A DNA stretch of 64,000 nucleotides from Chloroflexota bacterium (GTDB lineage Bacteria; Chloroflexota; Anaerolineae; UBA4142), in the NCBI GenBank assembly GCA_016219275.1, contig JACRBM010000058.1, forward strand, positions 1-64,000, given 5' to 3'. Under the pieces are notes generated by a model, which saw only the letters and a list, made by a program, of their open reading frames with translations, was not told the origin of the DNA and searched no databases. The position numbers and the translations under genes are program-made. This document shows, piece by piece, positions 17,307 to 25,194 of the stretch. The first letter of the stretch is position 1. Every line of letters begins with the position of its first letter.

Positions 17307-18447
17307 CCCATTACCTGATCTTTGTCTCGCGCCGCCGTCATCGCTCGCGACCGTGTGCGAAGCGTTGCGCGCTGAATCCATCATCGCGGTGGATACGGAA
17401 TCGGACAGTTTGTTCTCGTACTTTGAGAAAACCTGTCTCTTGCAATTTTCTACGCGCGCGCGCGATTACATCGTAGACCCGCTTGGCGTTCATGCCGCGC
17501 CGCTCGCGGCGGTGTTTGCCGACCCCGGCATCGAAAAAGTTTTCCACGCCGCCGAGTACGACATCTTTTGCATGAAACGCGATTACCAGTTTGAATTCGT
17601 CCATCTCTTCGACACGATGATCGCGGCGCGCATTCTCGGTTGGAAAAATGTCGGGCTGGGCACGATCTTGCAAGACCGCTTTGGCATCGCGCTGAACAAA
17701 AAAATGCAACGCGCCGATTGGGGGCATCGTCCGTTGACGCAAGAGCACCTGGACTACGCGCGCGAGGATACGCACTATTTGCTAGCGCTGCGCGATATCC
17801 AAATCGTCGAGCTAGAAAAACTAGAACGCCTCGAAGAAGCGCGCGAGGAATTTGAGCGTTTAGCGCGCGTCGAGCCGACGCCGCGCCGCTTCGACCCCGA
17901 CGGCTACTGGAACATCAACGGCGCGCGCGATCTCGATCCGGTGGGCTTGGGGATTCTACGGGAGTTATATCGCTGGCGCGACGGGGAAGCGCGACGCCAG
18001 GATCGTCCCGCCTTCAAAATCGCGGGCGATCATACGCTGATGCGGCTGGCGACGGATCGCCCCAGTTCGGTGCGCGCGCTCGCGCACATCGGCGGTCTGA
18101 CCAATTACACCGTGCATCGCTACGGCGACGCGTTGCTCGAAGCGTTGGAACGCGGACGCCATTCGCCGCAAACCGCGCCTCCGCGCCCGCACGCGCGCCG
18201 CGATGGACAACTCGATCCGGCGGCGCGCAATCGGTTGGGTCGGCTGAAGGAATGGCGCAAAGAACGCGCGGCGGAACGCGGCGTCGAGACCGATGTGATC
18301 GCGCCGAACGACGCGCTCATCGCGATTGCGCTCAAGAATCCGCGCACGCTCGACGCGTTGATCGAAGTGAGCGGGCTGGGCGCGTGGAAAGCGAACGCGT
18401 ATGGCGAGGATTTGTTCGACGCGTTGCGGGGGAAAAAGAAAAAGTAG
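17290..18447 (+). CDS. rnd: ribonuclease D (3'-5' exonuclease, HRDC domains)
   Basis: A 385-residue DEDDy exonuclease that trims tRNA and other RNA 3' ends. The acidic catalytic motifs are IAVDTESD, KVFHAAEYDIFCMKR, FDTMIAARILG and LDYAREDTHYLLALRD (Tyr of the DEDDy class in EDTHYLL). Two HRDC nucleic-acid-binding repeats follow at about residues 225-290 and 315-385, the usual arrangement of bacterial RNase D. The true start is the ATG at 17290, inside the end of the Lgt-like gene, so the two are coupled. It ends at a GTAGGG hairpin and converges on dnaN. Confidence 0.94.
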   Translation: MSKHTDPLPDLCLAPPSSLATVCEALRAESIIAVDTESDSLFSYFEKTCLLQFSTRARDYIVDPLGVHAAPLAAVFADPGIEKVFHAAEYDIFCMKRDYQFEFVHLFDTMIAARILGWKNVGLGTILQDRFGIALNKKMQRADWGHRPLTQEHLDYAREDTHYLLALRDIQIVELEKLERLEEAREEFERLARVEPTPRRFDPDGYWNINGARDLDPVGLGILRELYRWRDGEARRQDRPAFKIAGDHTLMRLATDRPSSVRALAHIGGLTNYTVHRYGDALLEALERGRHSPQTAPPRPHARRDGQLDPAARNRLGRLKEWRKERAAERGVETDVIAPNDALIAIALKNPRTLDALIEVSGLGAWKANAYGEDLFDALRGKKKK

Positions 18448-18471
18448 GGACGTTCGATTGAACGTCCCTAC
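18444..18471. repeat. 12-bp hairpin repeat at the convergent rnd/dnaN junction
   Basis: GTAGGGACGTTC (18444-18455) pairs perfectly with GAACGTCCCTAC (18460-18471) over the loop GATT. The rnd stop codon TAG (18445-18447) is inside the left arm and the dnaN stop is at 18478. It probably acts on both converging transcripts. It is a relative of the 12571 hairpin. Confidence 0.88.
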
Positions 18472-18477
18472 CCTCGC

Positions 18478-19611
18478 TCACTTGTTGATGTGCATCGGCA
18501 TGATAACATGCGTAAAGTCATCGCGTCCGACGGCGCGGATGACGCCAGGACTGGATGAGCCAGCCGTTTCTAACGCGACTTGCGCCGAATGCAGCACGCC
18601 CAGCACATCGCTCAAATAGCGCGCGTTGAACGCGATCTCGACCGCGTCGCCGTCCACTTGCGCGTCAATCTCGCCGAGGTTGTCGCCGGATTCCGCGCTC
18701 GTCGCGGTGATGGTCATTTTGCCGACGCCCCCGTCGGTGCCCGACGCGATTTGCAAGCGGATCGTATTCATCGCCTCGCGCGCGAACACCGACGATGCTT
18801 TGACCGCGCTTTGCCATTCCGCCGTCGAGACCGTAGTGCGTGTCGTGGATTTGTCGGGAATGATCCGCGTGAAATCGGGAAAGACTCCTTCGACGAGTTG
18901 CGACACGATCTCGATGTTCGTGAGATGAAAGAGCGCCTGCGATTGATTTTCCGTCACTGCGATGACGATCGGTTCGTCTTGATCGCCGCTGACGCGTCCC
19001 ACTTCTTGCAGAGCTTTTGCCGGGACGATCACGCTGACGGGCTGTTCGACCGGTTTGCTCAACGCGGCGGAGCGCACCGATAAACGAAAGCCATCTGCCG
19101 CGGCGAAGGTCGCGCGATCGTTTTCAAATTTGGTGAGGACGCCGGTCAACACCGGGCGCGATTCGTCGGTGGCGGCGGCGAACGTGACCTGCTCGATCAT
19201 TTCGCGCAGCGTGTCGGGTTCGAGTTCGATCTTTTTGCCATCGCCAATGGTGGGGATGATGGGGAACTCGGCGGCGTCAATGCCCTTGATGTTCGCATCG
19301 TAGCGCGCGCACTTGATATGTAACGTTTGCGTCCGCACGTTGAGCGACATATCCACCCGTTCGCCCGGGAGCGAATTGACGAAATCAATCAGCGTGCGCG
19401 CAGGCACCGTGGTCGCGCCATCTTCTTCGACCTTTGCGCCGATCCAGCAGGATACCGCCAGTTCCAAATTCGTCGCCGCGATTTTTAGCCGTCCCTGATC
19501 GGTCGCGAGCAACACGTTGCCGAGCACGGGCAGCGTCGAACGCGACGCGACGGCGCGACTGACGACCGAAAGACCTTTGGCAAGATTTTCTTGCAAGCAC
19601 GAGACCTTCAT
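18478..19611 (-). CDS. dnaN: DNA polymerase III beta sliding clamp
   Basis: A 377-residue beta clamp. The chain begins MKVSCLQENLAKGLSVVSRAVASRSTLPVLGNVLL and shows the three similar clamp domains: TNLELAVSCWIGAKVEEDGATTVPARTLIDFVNSLPGERVDM, ATDESRPVLTGVLTKFENDRATFAAADGFRLSVRS, and VIRAVGRDDFTHVIMPMHINK at the end (the HVIMPM C-terminus is diagnostic). It encircles DNA as a dimer and tethers polymerases and repair enzymes. GGAGG precedes the ATG. It stands apart from dnaA and the origin, converging with rnd and diverging from yraN. Confidence 0.97.
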   Translation of the reverse strand: MKVSCLQENLAKGLSVVSRAVASRSTLPVLGNVLLATDQGRLKIAATNLELAVSCWIGAKVEEDGATTVPARTLIDFVNSLPGERVDMSLNVRTQTLHIKCARYDANIKGIDAAEFPIIPTIGDGKKIELEPDTLREMIEQVTFAAATDESRPVLTGVLTKFENDRATFAAADGFRLSVRSAALSKPVEQPVSVIVPAKALQEVGRVSGDQDEPIVIAVTENQSQALFHLTNIEIVSQLVEGVFPDFTRIIPDKSTTRTTVSTAEWQSAVKASSVFAREAMNTIRLQIASGTDGGVGKMTITATSAESGDNLGEIDAQVDGDAVEIAFNARYLSDVLGVLHSAQVALETAGSSSPGVIRAVGRDDFTHVIMPMHINK

Positions 19612-19641
19612 TGATGGACCTCCGTGAAAATGTGCGGCACT

Positions 19642-19670
19642 AGTATACTACAAATGACACGCGGATGCAA
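19642..19670 (-). promoter_or_regulatory. sigma-70 promoter of dnaN
   Basis: On the minus strand TTGCAT (19665-19670) and TATACT (19642-19647) are spaced by 17 bases. The -10 region, TAGTATACTA on the plus strand, is palindromic, so the opposite strand also has a TATACT (19644-19649) that might serve yraN, but no good -35 box accompanies it there. Confidence 0.78.
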
Positions 19671-19675
19671 CGAGG

Positions 19676-20059
19676 ATGAACCCAACGACCACACGCGCGC
19701 GAAAAAATCTGGGTGATGCCGGCGAACGCCTCGCCGCGCGGTTTCTCGAACAGCGCGGTTACGCGATTCTCGCGCGCAACTATCGTACGCGCGCCGGCGA
19801 GATTGACCTCATCGCGCAGGACGCCGGCGGACTCGCGTTCGTCGAAGTCCGTACGCGCCGCGGCGACGCGATGGGCGCGCCGGAAGAATCGCTGACGCCG
19901 CGCAAACGCGCGCACTTGCTCGCGACCGCGCAAGCATTTCTCGCGAGTCACGTCGAGCACGCCGACTGCGCGTGGCGGATTGATCTCGTCGCGATCGAGT
20001 TGGATCGCGTCGGGCGCATCGCGCGGATGAATCTGATTCAAGGCGCGGTCGAGGAATGA
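19676..20059 (+). CDS. yraN: YraN/UPF0102 family endonuclease-like protein
   Basis: A 127-residue member of UPF0102, a restriction-endonuclease-like fold. The conserved path is NLGDAGERLAARFLEQRGYAILARNYRTRAGEIDLIAQDAGGLAFVEVRTR: the early Glu, GEIDLIA and the FVEV(R/K) strand are the expected active-site positions, with Arg in place of the typical Lys in VEVRTR. Function in bacteria is poorly known; DNA metabolism is suspected. GAGG sits directly against the ATG, which is unusually close. Its TGA overlaps the start of miaA by ATGA, so the pair is coupled. Confidence 0.88.
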   Translation: MNPTTTRARKNLGDAGERLAARFLEQRGYAILARNYRTRAGEIDLIAQDAGGLAFVEVRTRRGDAMGAPEESLTPRKRAHLLATAQAFLASHVEHADCAWRIDLVAIELDRVGRIARMNLIQGAVEE

Positions 20060-20997
20060 CCTCGATGGCACGCTCGACACCTCTCATTGCCATCCTGGGT
20101 CCGACGGCGGTGGGCAAAACCGCGTTGGCGGTGAACCTTGCGCGTGAATGGCGCGGCGAAATCGTTTCCGCTGATTCGCGCCAAGTGTATCGTCGGATGG
20201 ACATCGGCACCGCCAAGCCAATGCACGCCGAGCGCGGCGGCGTGCCGCACCACTTGATTGATGTGGTCAATCCGGACGAAGCGTTTTCGCTCGCCGAGTA
20301 CCAACATCGCGCGTACGAGACGATTGCCGCGATTCACGCGCGCGGCAACGTGCCGCTCTTCGTTGGTGGCAGCGGGTTGTACGTGCGCGCGGTGCTCGAA
20401 GGGTTGACGATTCCACGCGTCGCGCCGAATCACGCGCGCCGCGCCGAACTGGAACAAACGGACGCGCACGCGTTGTACGCGCGGCTACAACAACTTGATG
20501 CGTTGGCGGCGGAACGGATTGATCCGCGCAACAAACGGCGCGTGATTCGCGCGATTGAAGTGTGCGAAGCGGGGGGCAAACCGGTCAGCGCGTTGCAATC
20601 GCGCGCCGCGCCGGATTATCGCGTGCTGCGCATCGGCTTGACGATGCCGCGCGAGCAATTGTACGAACGCATCAACGCGCGCGTGGACGCGATGTTGAAC
20701 GCGGGGCTGGTCGAAGAAGTGCGCGGGTTGATCGCGCAGGGATACTCGGTGGACTTGCCGGCGATGAGCGGTCTGGGTTATCGGCAGATCGCGCTGTACA
20801 TCAATGGCGCGGCGCCGCTCGCGGAAGCCGTGCGCTTACTCAAACGCGATACGCGGCGGTTCGTGCATCATCAGTACAGTTGGTTTCGCCTCGACGATGA
20901 ACGCATTCATTGGTTCGACGTCTCGTCGCCGCGCGACACGGAGATTCACAGTCTCGTCGCGCAACATCTGCGCGCGTGTGAAACTGCGGAAACGTAG
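20056..20997 (+). CDS. miaA: tRNA dimethylallyltransferase
   Basis: A 313-residue enzyme that adds a dimethylallyl group to adenosine 37 of tRNAs reading UNN codons. It shows the P-loop ILGPTAVGKTALA, then EIVSADSRQVYRRMDIGTAKP, HHLIDVVNPDEAFSLAEYQ, PLFVGGSGLYVRAVLEG, the RR pair in NKRRVIRAIEV and QYSWFRLDDERIHWFD near the end. All are characteristic of MiaA, and the length is usual. It starts inside the yraN stop codon. The gene ends just before a CAAGTTTCCAA-type dyad. Confidence 0.95.
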   Translation: MTSMARSTPLIAILGPTAVGKTALAVNLAREWRGEIVSADSRQVYRRMDIGTAKPMHAERGGVPHHLIDVVNPDEAFSLAEYQHRAYETIAAIHARGNVPLFVGGSGLYVRAVLEGLTIPRVAPNHARRAELEQTDAHALYARLQQLDALAAERIDPRNKRRVIRAIEVCEAGGKPVSALQSRAAPDYRVLRIGLTMPREQLYERINARVDAMLNAGLVEEVRGLIAQGYSVDLPAMSGLGYRQIALYINGAAPLAEAVRLLKRDTRRFVHHQYSWFRLDDERIHWFDVSSPRDTEIHSLVAQHLRACETAET

Positions 20998-20999
20998 TA

Positions 21000-21035
21000 C
21001 AAGTTTCCAACTTCCAATCGCAAATTGGAAATTTG
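21000..21035. repeat. dyad repeat after miaA
   Basis: CAAGTTTCCAA (21000-21010) pairs with TTGGAAATTTG (21025-21035) at 10 of 11 positions, with a second CTTCCAAT/ATTGG pairing inside. It lies between miaA and the next gene and belongs to the A/T-rich tandem-unit dyads. Confidence 0.65.
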
Positions 21036-21059
21036 TGCCACGTTTTTTTGAGGAGTATG

Positions 21060-21722
21060 ATGTCGAGTACGACATTTGATCGCAAGCGAATCTTGATTCT
21101 TGCCGGCGGCGCGGGATGCGTGTTGGCATTCCTGGCAGTGCTGGTGATCGGGGGAGGATTTTTTGCGTGGAACGCTATTTTCGTCGCGGCGACGCCGACC
21201 GCGCGCGCGGTAGCGATATCCACGCCGACGCGTGTGGCAATCGTTGCGACCACACCTACCGCGCTCCCCACGCGCACGCCCATCGTCGAGTATCAAATTT
21301 ATGCGAGCAAGGTCGCGTTCTTTTCGGTGCAATATCCGCGCGGTTGGACGGTGAACGATCAAGAGCAAGCCAAAGCGATGGTCACGTTCACTGCGCCCGA
21401 TCGCTCGGCGCAACAAAGCGTGTCGTTTGGCGCGGCAGGTTCGCAGACTGCGGAGCAAGCGCTCAATGTGTTTCTCACCGATCGGTTTCGCGCGCAAGCG
21501 CCGGATGTGCGCGTGCTTTCGCAACGCGCCGCGTCCGACGGCAGCGCGCTCGCGGACATTGAGTACACGAGCGCCGACCTGGGTGGGCGCGTGCGCGGCG
21601 TGTTGCGCGTCGTCGTCGTGTCCGGCGGTTTTTACTACGCGGTGCTCTTTAGCGCCAAAGGCGATCAGTTAGATCGCGCGACCGCGGAAAAATTCGTGGA
21701 TGGGTTGAGTATCGGGAAATAG
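21060..21722 (+). CDS. membrane-anchored protein with PsbP/DcrB-like outer domain
   Basis: A 220-residue hypothetical protein. Residues about 10-35 form one membrane anchor (ILILAGGAGCVLAFLAVLVIGGGFFAW). A flexible linker rich in Thr, Pro and Ala follows (residues about 45-80: TPTARAVAISTPTRVAI...PTRTPIV). The outer domain begins YASKVAFFSVQYPRGWTV and continues with DGSALADIEYTSADLGGRVRGVLRVVVVSGGFYYAVLFSA, a pattern like the PsbP/DcrB/DUF1795 fold, which I infer only from the FSVQYPxGW start. Two ATGs are consecutive; AGGAG at 21051-21055 favours the second. No function can be given. Confidence 0.72.
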   Translation: MSSTTFDRKRILILAGGAGCVLAFLAVLVIGGGFFAWNAIFVAATPTARAVAISTPTRVAIVATTPTALPTRTPIVEYQIYASKVAFFSVQYPRGWTVNDQEQAKAMVTFTAPDRSAQQSVSFGAAGSQTAEQALNVFLTDRFRAQAPDVRVLSQRAASDGSALADIEYTSADLGGRVRGVLRVVVVSGGFYYAVLFSAKGDQLDRATAEKFVDGLSIGK

Positions 21723-21732
21723 AGGGCAGAGC

Positions 21733-22593
21733 ATGTCCGTTGACCCGCAAATGATTCAACGCGCGATTGCCGGCATGTACGACGAATTGTCCGCGCGCTA
21801 TGAACGCGTCGTCGCGCCGGTCTATCGCCCGATGGCGAAACGATTGGTGCAGTTGATTGACTTGCGCCCCGGTTGGGTCGCGCTTGATGCCGGCGCCGGA
21901 ACGGGGTTGGTCGCGTTGCTCGCCGCGCCGCGCGTCGGCAAGACCGGCAGAATCATCGGCGTGGACGCGTCGGAGCAGATGCTCGCGTTCGCGCGCGTAC
22001 ACGCCGCGCAGTTCGGTTTTTCGCAGTGTGAGTTTCGGATTGGCGATCTCAATGCGCTCGATCTGCCGGAGGCGTCGTGCGACGCGGTGTTGTCACAATT
22101 CGCGTTGCATTACACCGATCCCGCGCGCAGTCTCGCCGAATTCTATCGCGTGCTCAAGCCGGACGGCATCCTCGCGCTGCAAATCTGGGCGATGGATTCG
22201 TCTGCGCCGCACAAGACGATGTACGACGTGCTGACGCCGTATCGTGCGAAAGAAGAAACGGACGTGTTGGCGCACTTGCGCGCGCAATCCACGCGCGCGT
22301 ATTTGTTTCGTCAAACGTTTGGGGCGGTAGATCAAATCACGCGCGCGGTTGAATTGGCGGGGTTTGAAAATGTAGACGCGCGCCAGGAACACTATCCGGC
22401 GCGCGTGGCTGATCGCGAGGCGTTTCTGGAGTTTGCGGATGCTTCGCCGTTATTGCACGCGGAGATCGCGGCTTTGCCGGCGGACGTGCGGACGCGTTAT
22501 CTCGACGCGGCGCGCGTGGCGCTTGAACGTTTTCAAGCGGCGAGCGGTTTCGCGTGGACGTTCCACACGCTTGCGCTCATCGCGCGCAAGTAA
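21733..22593 (+). CDS. UbiE-like SAM-dependent methyltransferase
   Basis: A 286-residue class I methyltransferase. Motif I is WVALDAGAGTGLVALLAAPRVGKTGRIIGVDASEQML and the motif IV-VI region is ASCDAVLSQFALHYTDPARSLAEFYRVLKPDGILALQIWAMD, closest to the UbiE/Methyltransf_11 group. Substrate unknown. A similar protein is encoded at 34236-35051. It starts 10 bases after the preceding gene and ends two bases before the convergent pilin gene. Confidence 0.88.
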   Translation: MSVDPQMIQRAIAGMYDELSARYERVVAPVYRPMAKRLVQLIDLRPGWVALDAGAGTGLVALLAAPRVGKTGRIIGVDASEQMLAFARVHAAQFGFSQCEFRIGDLNALDLPEASCDAVLSQFALHYTDPARSLAEFYRVLKPDGILALQIWAMDSSAPHKTMYDVLTPYRAKEETDVLAHLRAQSTRAYLFRQTFGAVDQITRAVELAGFENVDARQEHYPARVADREAFLEFADASPLLHAEIAALPADVRTRYLDAARVALERFQAASGFAWTFHTLALIARK

Positions 22594-22595
22594 GC

Positions 22596-22748
22596 TTAGT
22601 TGGGCCAGGCGCTCGTGACCTGACTGAATAAATTACCTACTTGCCCACCAAAGACCGTGACCAGAATGACCAGCACAATAATGACGAGCAATAAAATCAA
22701 GGCGTACTCAACTAATCCTTGTCCGCATTCTATTCCCCCCCGATCCAT
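22596..22748 (-). CDS. Flp-type pilin, 50 residues
   Basis: A very small pilin. After a short basic/acidic leader (MDRGGIECG) comes GQGLVEYALILLLVIIVL, the class III leader and hydrophobic spine of Flp/Tad pilins: cleavage after Gly, with the conserved Glu-Tyr at +4/+5 of the mature protein. The mature peptide would be about 41 residues, ending FGGQVGNLFSQVTSAWPN. It would polymerise into a Tad-type pilus for adhesion. The tad machinery is not in this window. The frame is open from 22874, but GGAGG seven bases before the ATG at 22748 fixes the start; a CGGTCAG/CTGACCG hairpin (22766-22785) lies in its leader. Confidence 0.88.
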   Translation of the reverse strand: MDRGGIECGQGLVEYALILLLVIIVLVILVTVFGGQVGNLFSQVTSAWPN

Positions 22749-22765
22749 ACGCGTTCCTCCCGAGC

Positions 22766-22785
22766 CGGTCAGTCTTCGCTGACCG
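22766..22785 (-). promoter_or_regulatory. hairpin in the pilin mRNA leader
   Basis: CGGTCAG (22766-22772) pairs with CTGACCG (22779-22785) over a 6-base loop. It lies just upstream of the GGAGG ribosome site of the pilin gene and might stabilise that abundant mRNA. Confidence 0.5.
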
Positions 22786-22803
22786 CACCGCCCCAGACAC
22801 GAT

Positions 22804-22832
22804 TTGGAAAAAAAGTTTGTCGTGTTTATAAT
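22804..22832 (+). promoter_or_regulatory. sigma-70 promoter of the membrane glycosyltransferase operon
   Basis: TTGGAA (22804-22809) and TATAAT (22827-22832) are spaced by 17 bases. It overlaps the opposing pilin promoter. It precedes the ATG at 22873 by about 35 bases of leader. Confidence 0.78.
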
Positions 22833-22856
22833 ACTCTTTGTGAAAGCGTTCGTCAA
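22828..22856 (-). promoter_or_regulatory. sigma-70 promoter of the pilin gene
   Basis: On the minus strand TTGACG (22851-22856) and TATTAT (22828-22833) are spaced by 17 bases. Its -10 box shares five base pairs with the -10 box of the plus-strand promoter, so the two polymerases should exclude one another. Confidence 0.72.
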
Positions 22857-22872
22857 TCGAACAAGAGTACTC

Positions 22873-25194
22873 ATGGGCTATCGTGACCGCTGGGTCTACG
22901 CACTATTGGCGGCAAGCGCCTTTGCGTTGTATTTTCGCACGATGTCGCCGACCGTGCTGGATGGCGATAGCGGCGAATACCAGCACATGGCGTACTACCT
23001 GGGCGTGCCGCATTCAACCGGCTATCCGCTGTATATTCTCCTCGCTAAACTTTTCACTTGGCTCCCGGTTGGCGACGTCGCGTATCGCGTCAACCTGTTT
23101 TCGGTTGTCGCCGCCGCGCTCGTTCCCCCCGTCGTCTACGCGATCGCGCGCCGGCTGATTCGTCAACGCGTCCCGGCATTGCTTGCCGCGTTCGCGTTGA
23201 TCGTCACGCCTTCGCTGTGGGGCGCGGCGGCGCAAGCCGAAGTGTACGCGTTGCATTTGCTGATCGGCGCGCTCGCGCTGTTCTGTGCGTTGCGGTGGTA
23301 TCAAGACGGCGCGCCGCGCGATTTTTACGCGCTTGCACTAACGTGCGGATTCGGCTTGACACACCATCGCGTCTTTGTGTTTCTTGCGCCCGCGCTCGCG
23401 CTGATAGTGTGGTTCAATCGCGCGCGCGTCACGCGCGCGATGTTTGGACGTGGCGCGTTGCTCGTTCTGTTGCCGCTCATCTTGTACGCGTACATTCCGA
23501 TTCGCGCGAATCAGTTGATCGCGCAACAAAGCCCGGTGAACTGGGATTTGTACCCGCGCGAAGACGCGATGGTCAAGGGTACCGTGAGCGCGTACTATAA
23601 CAACACGCTGTACGGATTTTTCAACCTCGTCACCGGTTTCGACAATCGCAACAAACTTGGCTTCAAGTCGCCGCTCGACGAAGCCGACCGGCTCAATCTC
23701 GCGACGACGTTGTTGCTCGATCAGTTCACGCTTGTCGGCATTGTGATCGCCGCGCTCGGTGCATGGCAATCGTTCAAACGGAATCGCCGCGAATTTCTGT
23801 TTCTGCTCGTTGCCGGTGCGGGCGTTGGTTTCATCGCGATATATTTGCGTGGAACATCCACGGTTTACTATTTTTCGCTCGCGTATCTAGTGGTGGCATT
23901 GTGGATTGGTTTTGGCGCGGATGCGATAATCCGGTTCGCCGCGCGCGTGCCGATCAAACATTTCACGCGCGCGCCCGCGCTCGCGCTATCGCTCGTGCCG
24001 TTGACGGTTCTCGTTCTGCATTTCTCCGAAATGGACCAGAGTCAGTACTATCTCGCGCGCGACAACGCGCAAGCCGTGTTGCGCGACAACCTCGCGCCGA
24101 ACGCAGTCGTCATCGCGCCCTGGGAAGTGTCCGAGCCGATGCGCTATTATCAGTTTGTCGAAAACCAGCGTCCCGATTTGCTCGTCGTCAACATCAGCCC
24201 CATCTGGCCCCAGTTCGAGCGCCTCATGAAGCGCGCGCGCGAGTTGAATCGTCCGTTTTATTTTGTCGAGTTCAATCCCGAACTGCGCTCCACGCCCGGA
24301 CCGCGTTCCGTCCAAGCCGTGCCGCTGCCGCTGTTGAACGCGCCGCAACCGCGTTACGCGTTGCACGACGCGCGCATCGTTCCCGAAGTGGACATCCTGG
24401 GTTACGATCTCGATCCCGATCCGCCACAGCCGGGCAAGCCGACGCGCGTCCTGGTTTACTATCGCGCGAATGCACGGATGTATCCGATGTACTCGTCGCT
24501 ATTGGGCGTGAATGATCTCACCGGCAAACCCTGGAGCGATTACCCTGGTTTTCCCGCGTCGTTCTATTTTCCGACGTATCGCTGGCAAGCCGGCGATTAT
24601 TATCGCGACGCGTTCACGGTGAATTTGCCGGCGGACGCGCCCGCCGGTTTGTACAATCTCGATTTGTATTGGTACGTGTACGATCTCGACACGCGCAAGC
24701 CGGATTACAACCGCGAGTCGCGCGTCGCGCTCGGCGAAATTCGCGTTGGCGATTTCACCACGGCGAACATATCCCACGCGAATATCATGCGCGTGGGTCC
24801 GGCGATTGCATTCCTGGGTTGGAGCAGCGCGCCCGCGACAAACTCGAACACGCTCGACCTCGCGCGCGGACAATCGCTCGCGCTCGATCTGTACTGGCGC
24901 GCGGTTCGCGAGCCAAACGAAGCGTACACCGTGTTCGTCCATCTTGTCGACGCGAACGGACGCGTAGTCGCGGACGCGGACGCGCCGCCGCTGAGCGGCT
25001 TGTATCCGACGAATCGTTGGCGCACGGGCGAGCCACTCCGCGACCGGCACACGCTCAAAATTCCGGCGGACCTTGCGCCAGGCAATTACACGATTGCGAT
25101 TGGCATGTATCTTCCCGCGACCGGCGCGCGGTTGCCAATAGGTATAACGAACGTCGCCGACAGTCTTGGATTGACCCAGGTCGTCGTCCGATGA
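22873..25194 (+). CDS. DUF2723-type multi-pass membrane protein with two C-terminal beta modules
   Basis: A 773-residue protein. The first 370 residues or so hold about ten membrane segments and the DUF2723 features LDGDSGEYQHMAYYLGVPHSTGYPLYILLAKLF, AQAEVYALHLL and THHR, a family related to polyprenyl-phosphate-sugar-dependent (GT-C fold) glycosyltransferases. A soluble section follows (APWEVSEPMRYYQ). Two beta-rich modules end the chain, the second reading YTVFVHLVDANGRVV, LYPTNRWRTGEPLRDRH and LAPGNYTIAIGMYLP. Similar modules end three of the next four proteins. The frame opens at 22804 inside the promoter, so the ATG before GYRDRW is the start. The downstream gene overlaps by ATGA. Confidence 0.82.
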   Translation: MGYRDRWVYALLAASAFALYFRTMSPTVLDGDSGEYQHMAYYLGVPHSTGYPLYILLAKLFTWLPVGDVAYRVNLFSVVAAALVPPVVYAIARRLIRQRVPALLAAFALIVTPSLWGAAAQAEVYALHLLIGALALFCALRWYQDGAPRDFYALALTCGFGLTHHRVFVFLAPALALIVWFNRARVTRAMFGRGALLVLLPLILYAYIPIRANQLIAQQSPVNWDLYPREDAMVKGTVSAYYNNTLYGFFNLVTGFDNRNKLGFKSPLDEADRLNLATTLLLDQFTLVGIVIAALGAWQSFKRNRREFLFLLVAGAGVGFIAIYLRGTSTVYYFSLAYLVVALWIGFGADAIIRFAARVPIKHFTRAPALALSLVPLTVLVLHFSEMDQSQYYLARDNAQAVLRDNLAPNAVVIAPWEVSEPMRYYQFVENQRPDLLVVNISPIWPQFERLMKRARELNRPFYFVEFNPELRSTPGPRSVQAVPLPLLNAPQPRYALHDARIVPEVDILGYDLDPDPPQPGKPTRVLVYYRANARMYPMYSSLLGVNDLTGKPWSDYPGFPASFYFPTYRWQAGDYYRDAFTVNLPADAPAGLYNLDLYWYVYDLDTRKPDYNRESRVALGEIRVGDFTTANISHANIMRVGPAIAFLGWSSAPATNSNTLDLARGQSLALDLYWRAVREPNEAYTVFVHLVDANGRVVADADAPPLSGLYPTNRWRTGEPLRDRHTLKIPADLAPGNYTIAIGMYLPATGARLPIGITNVADSLGLTQVVVR

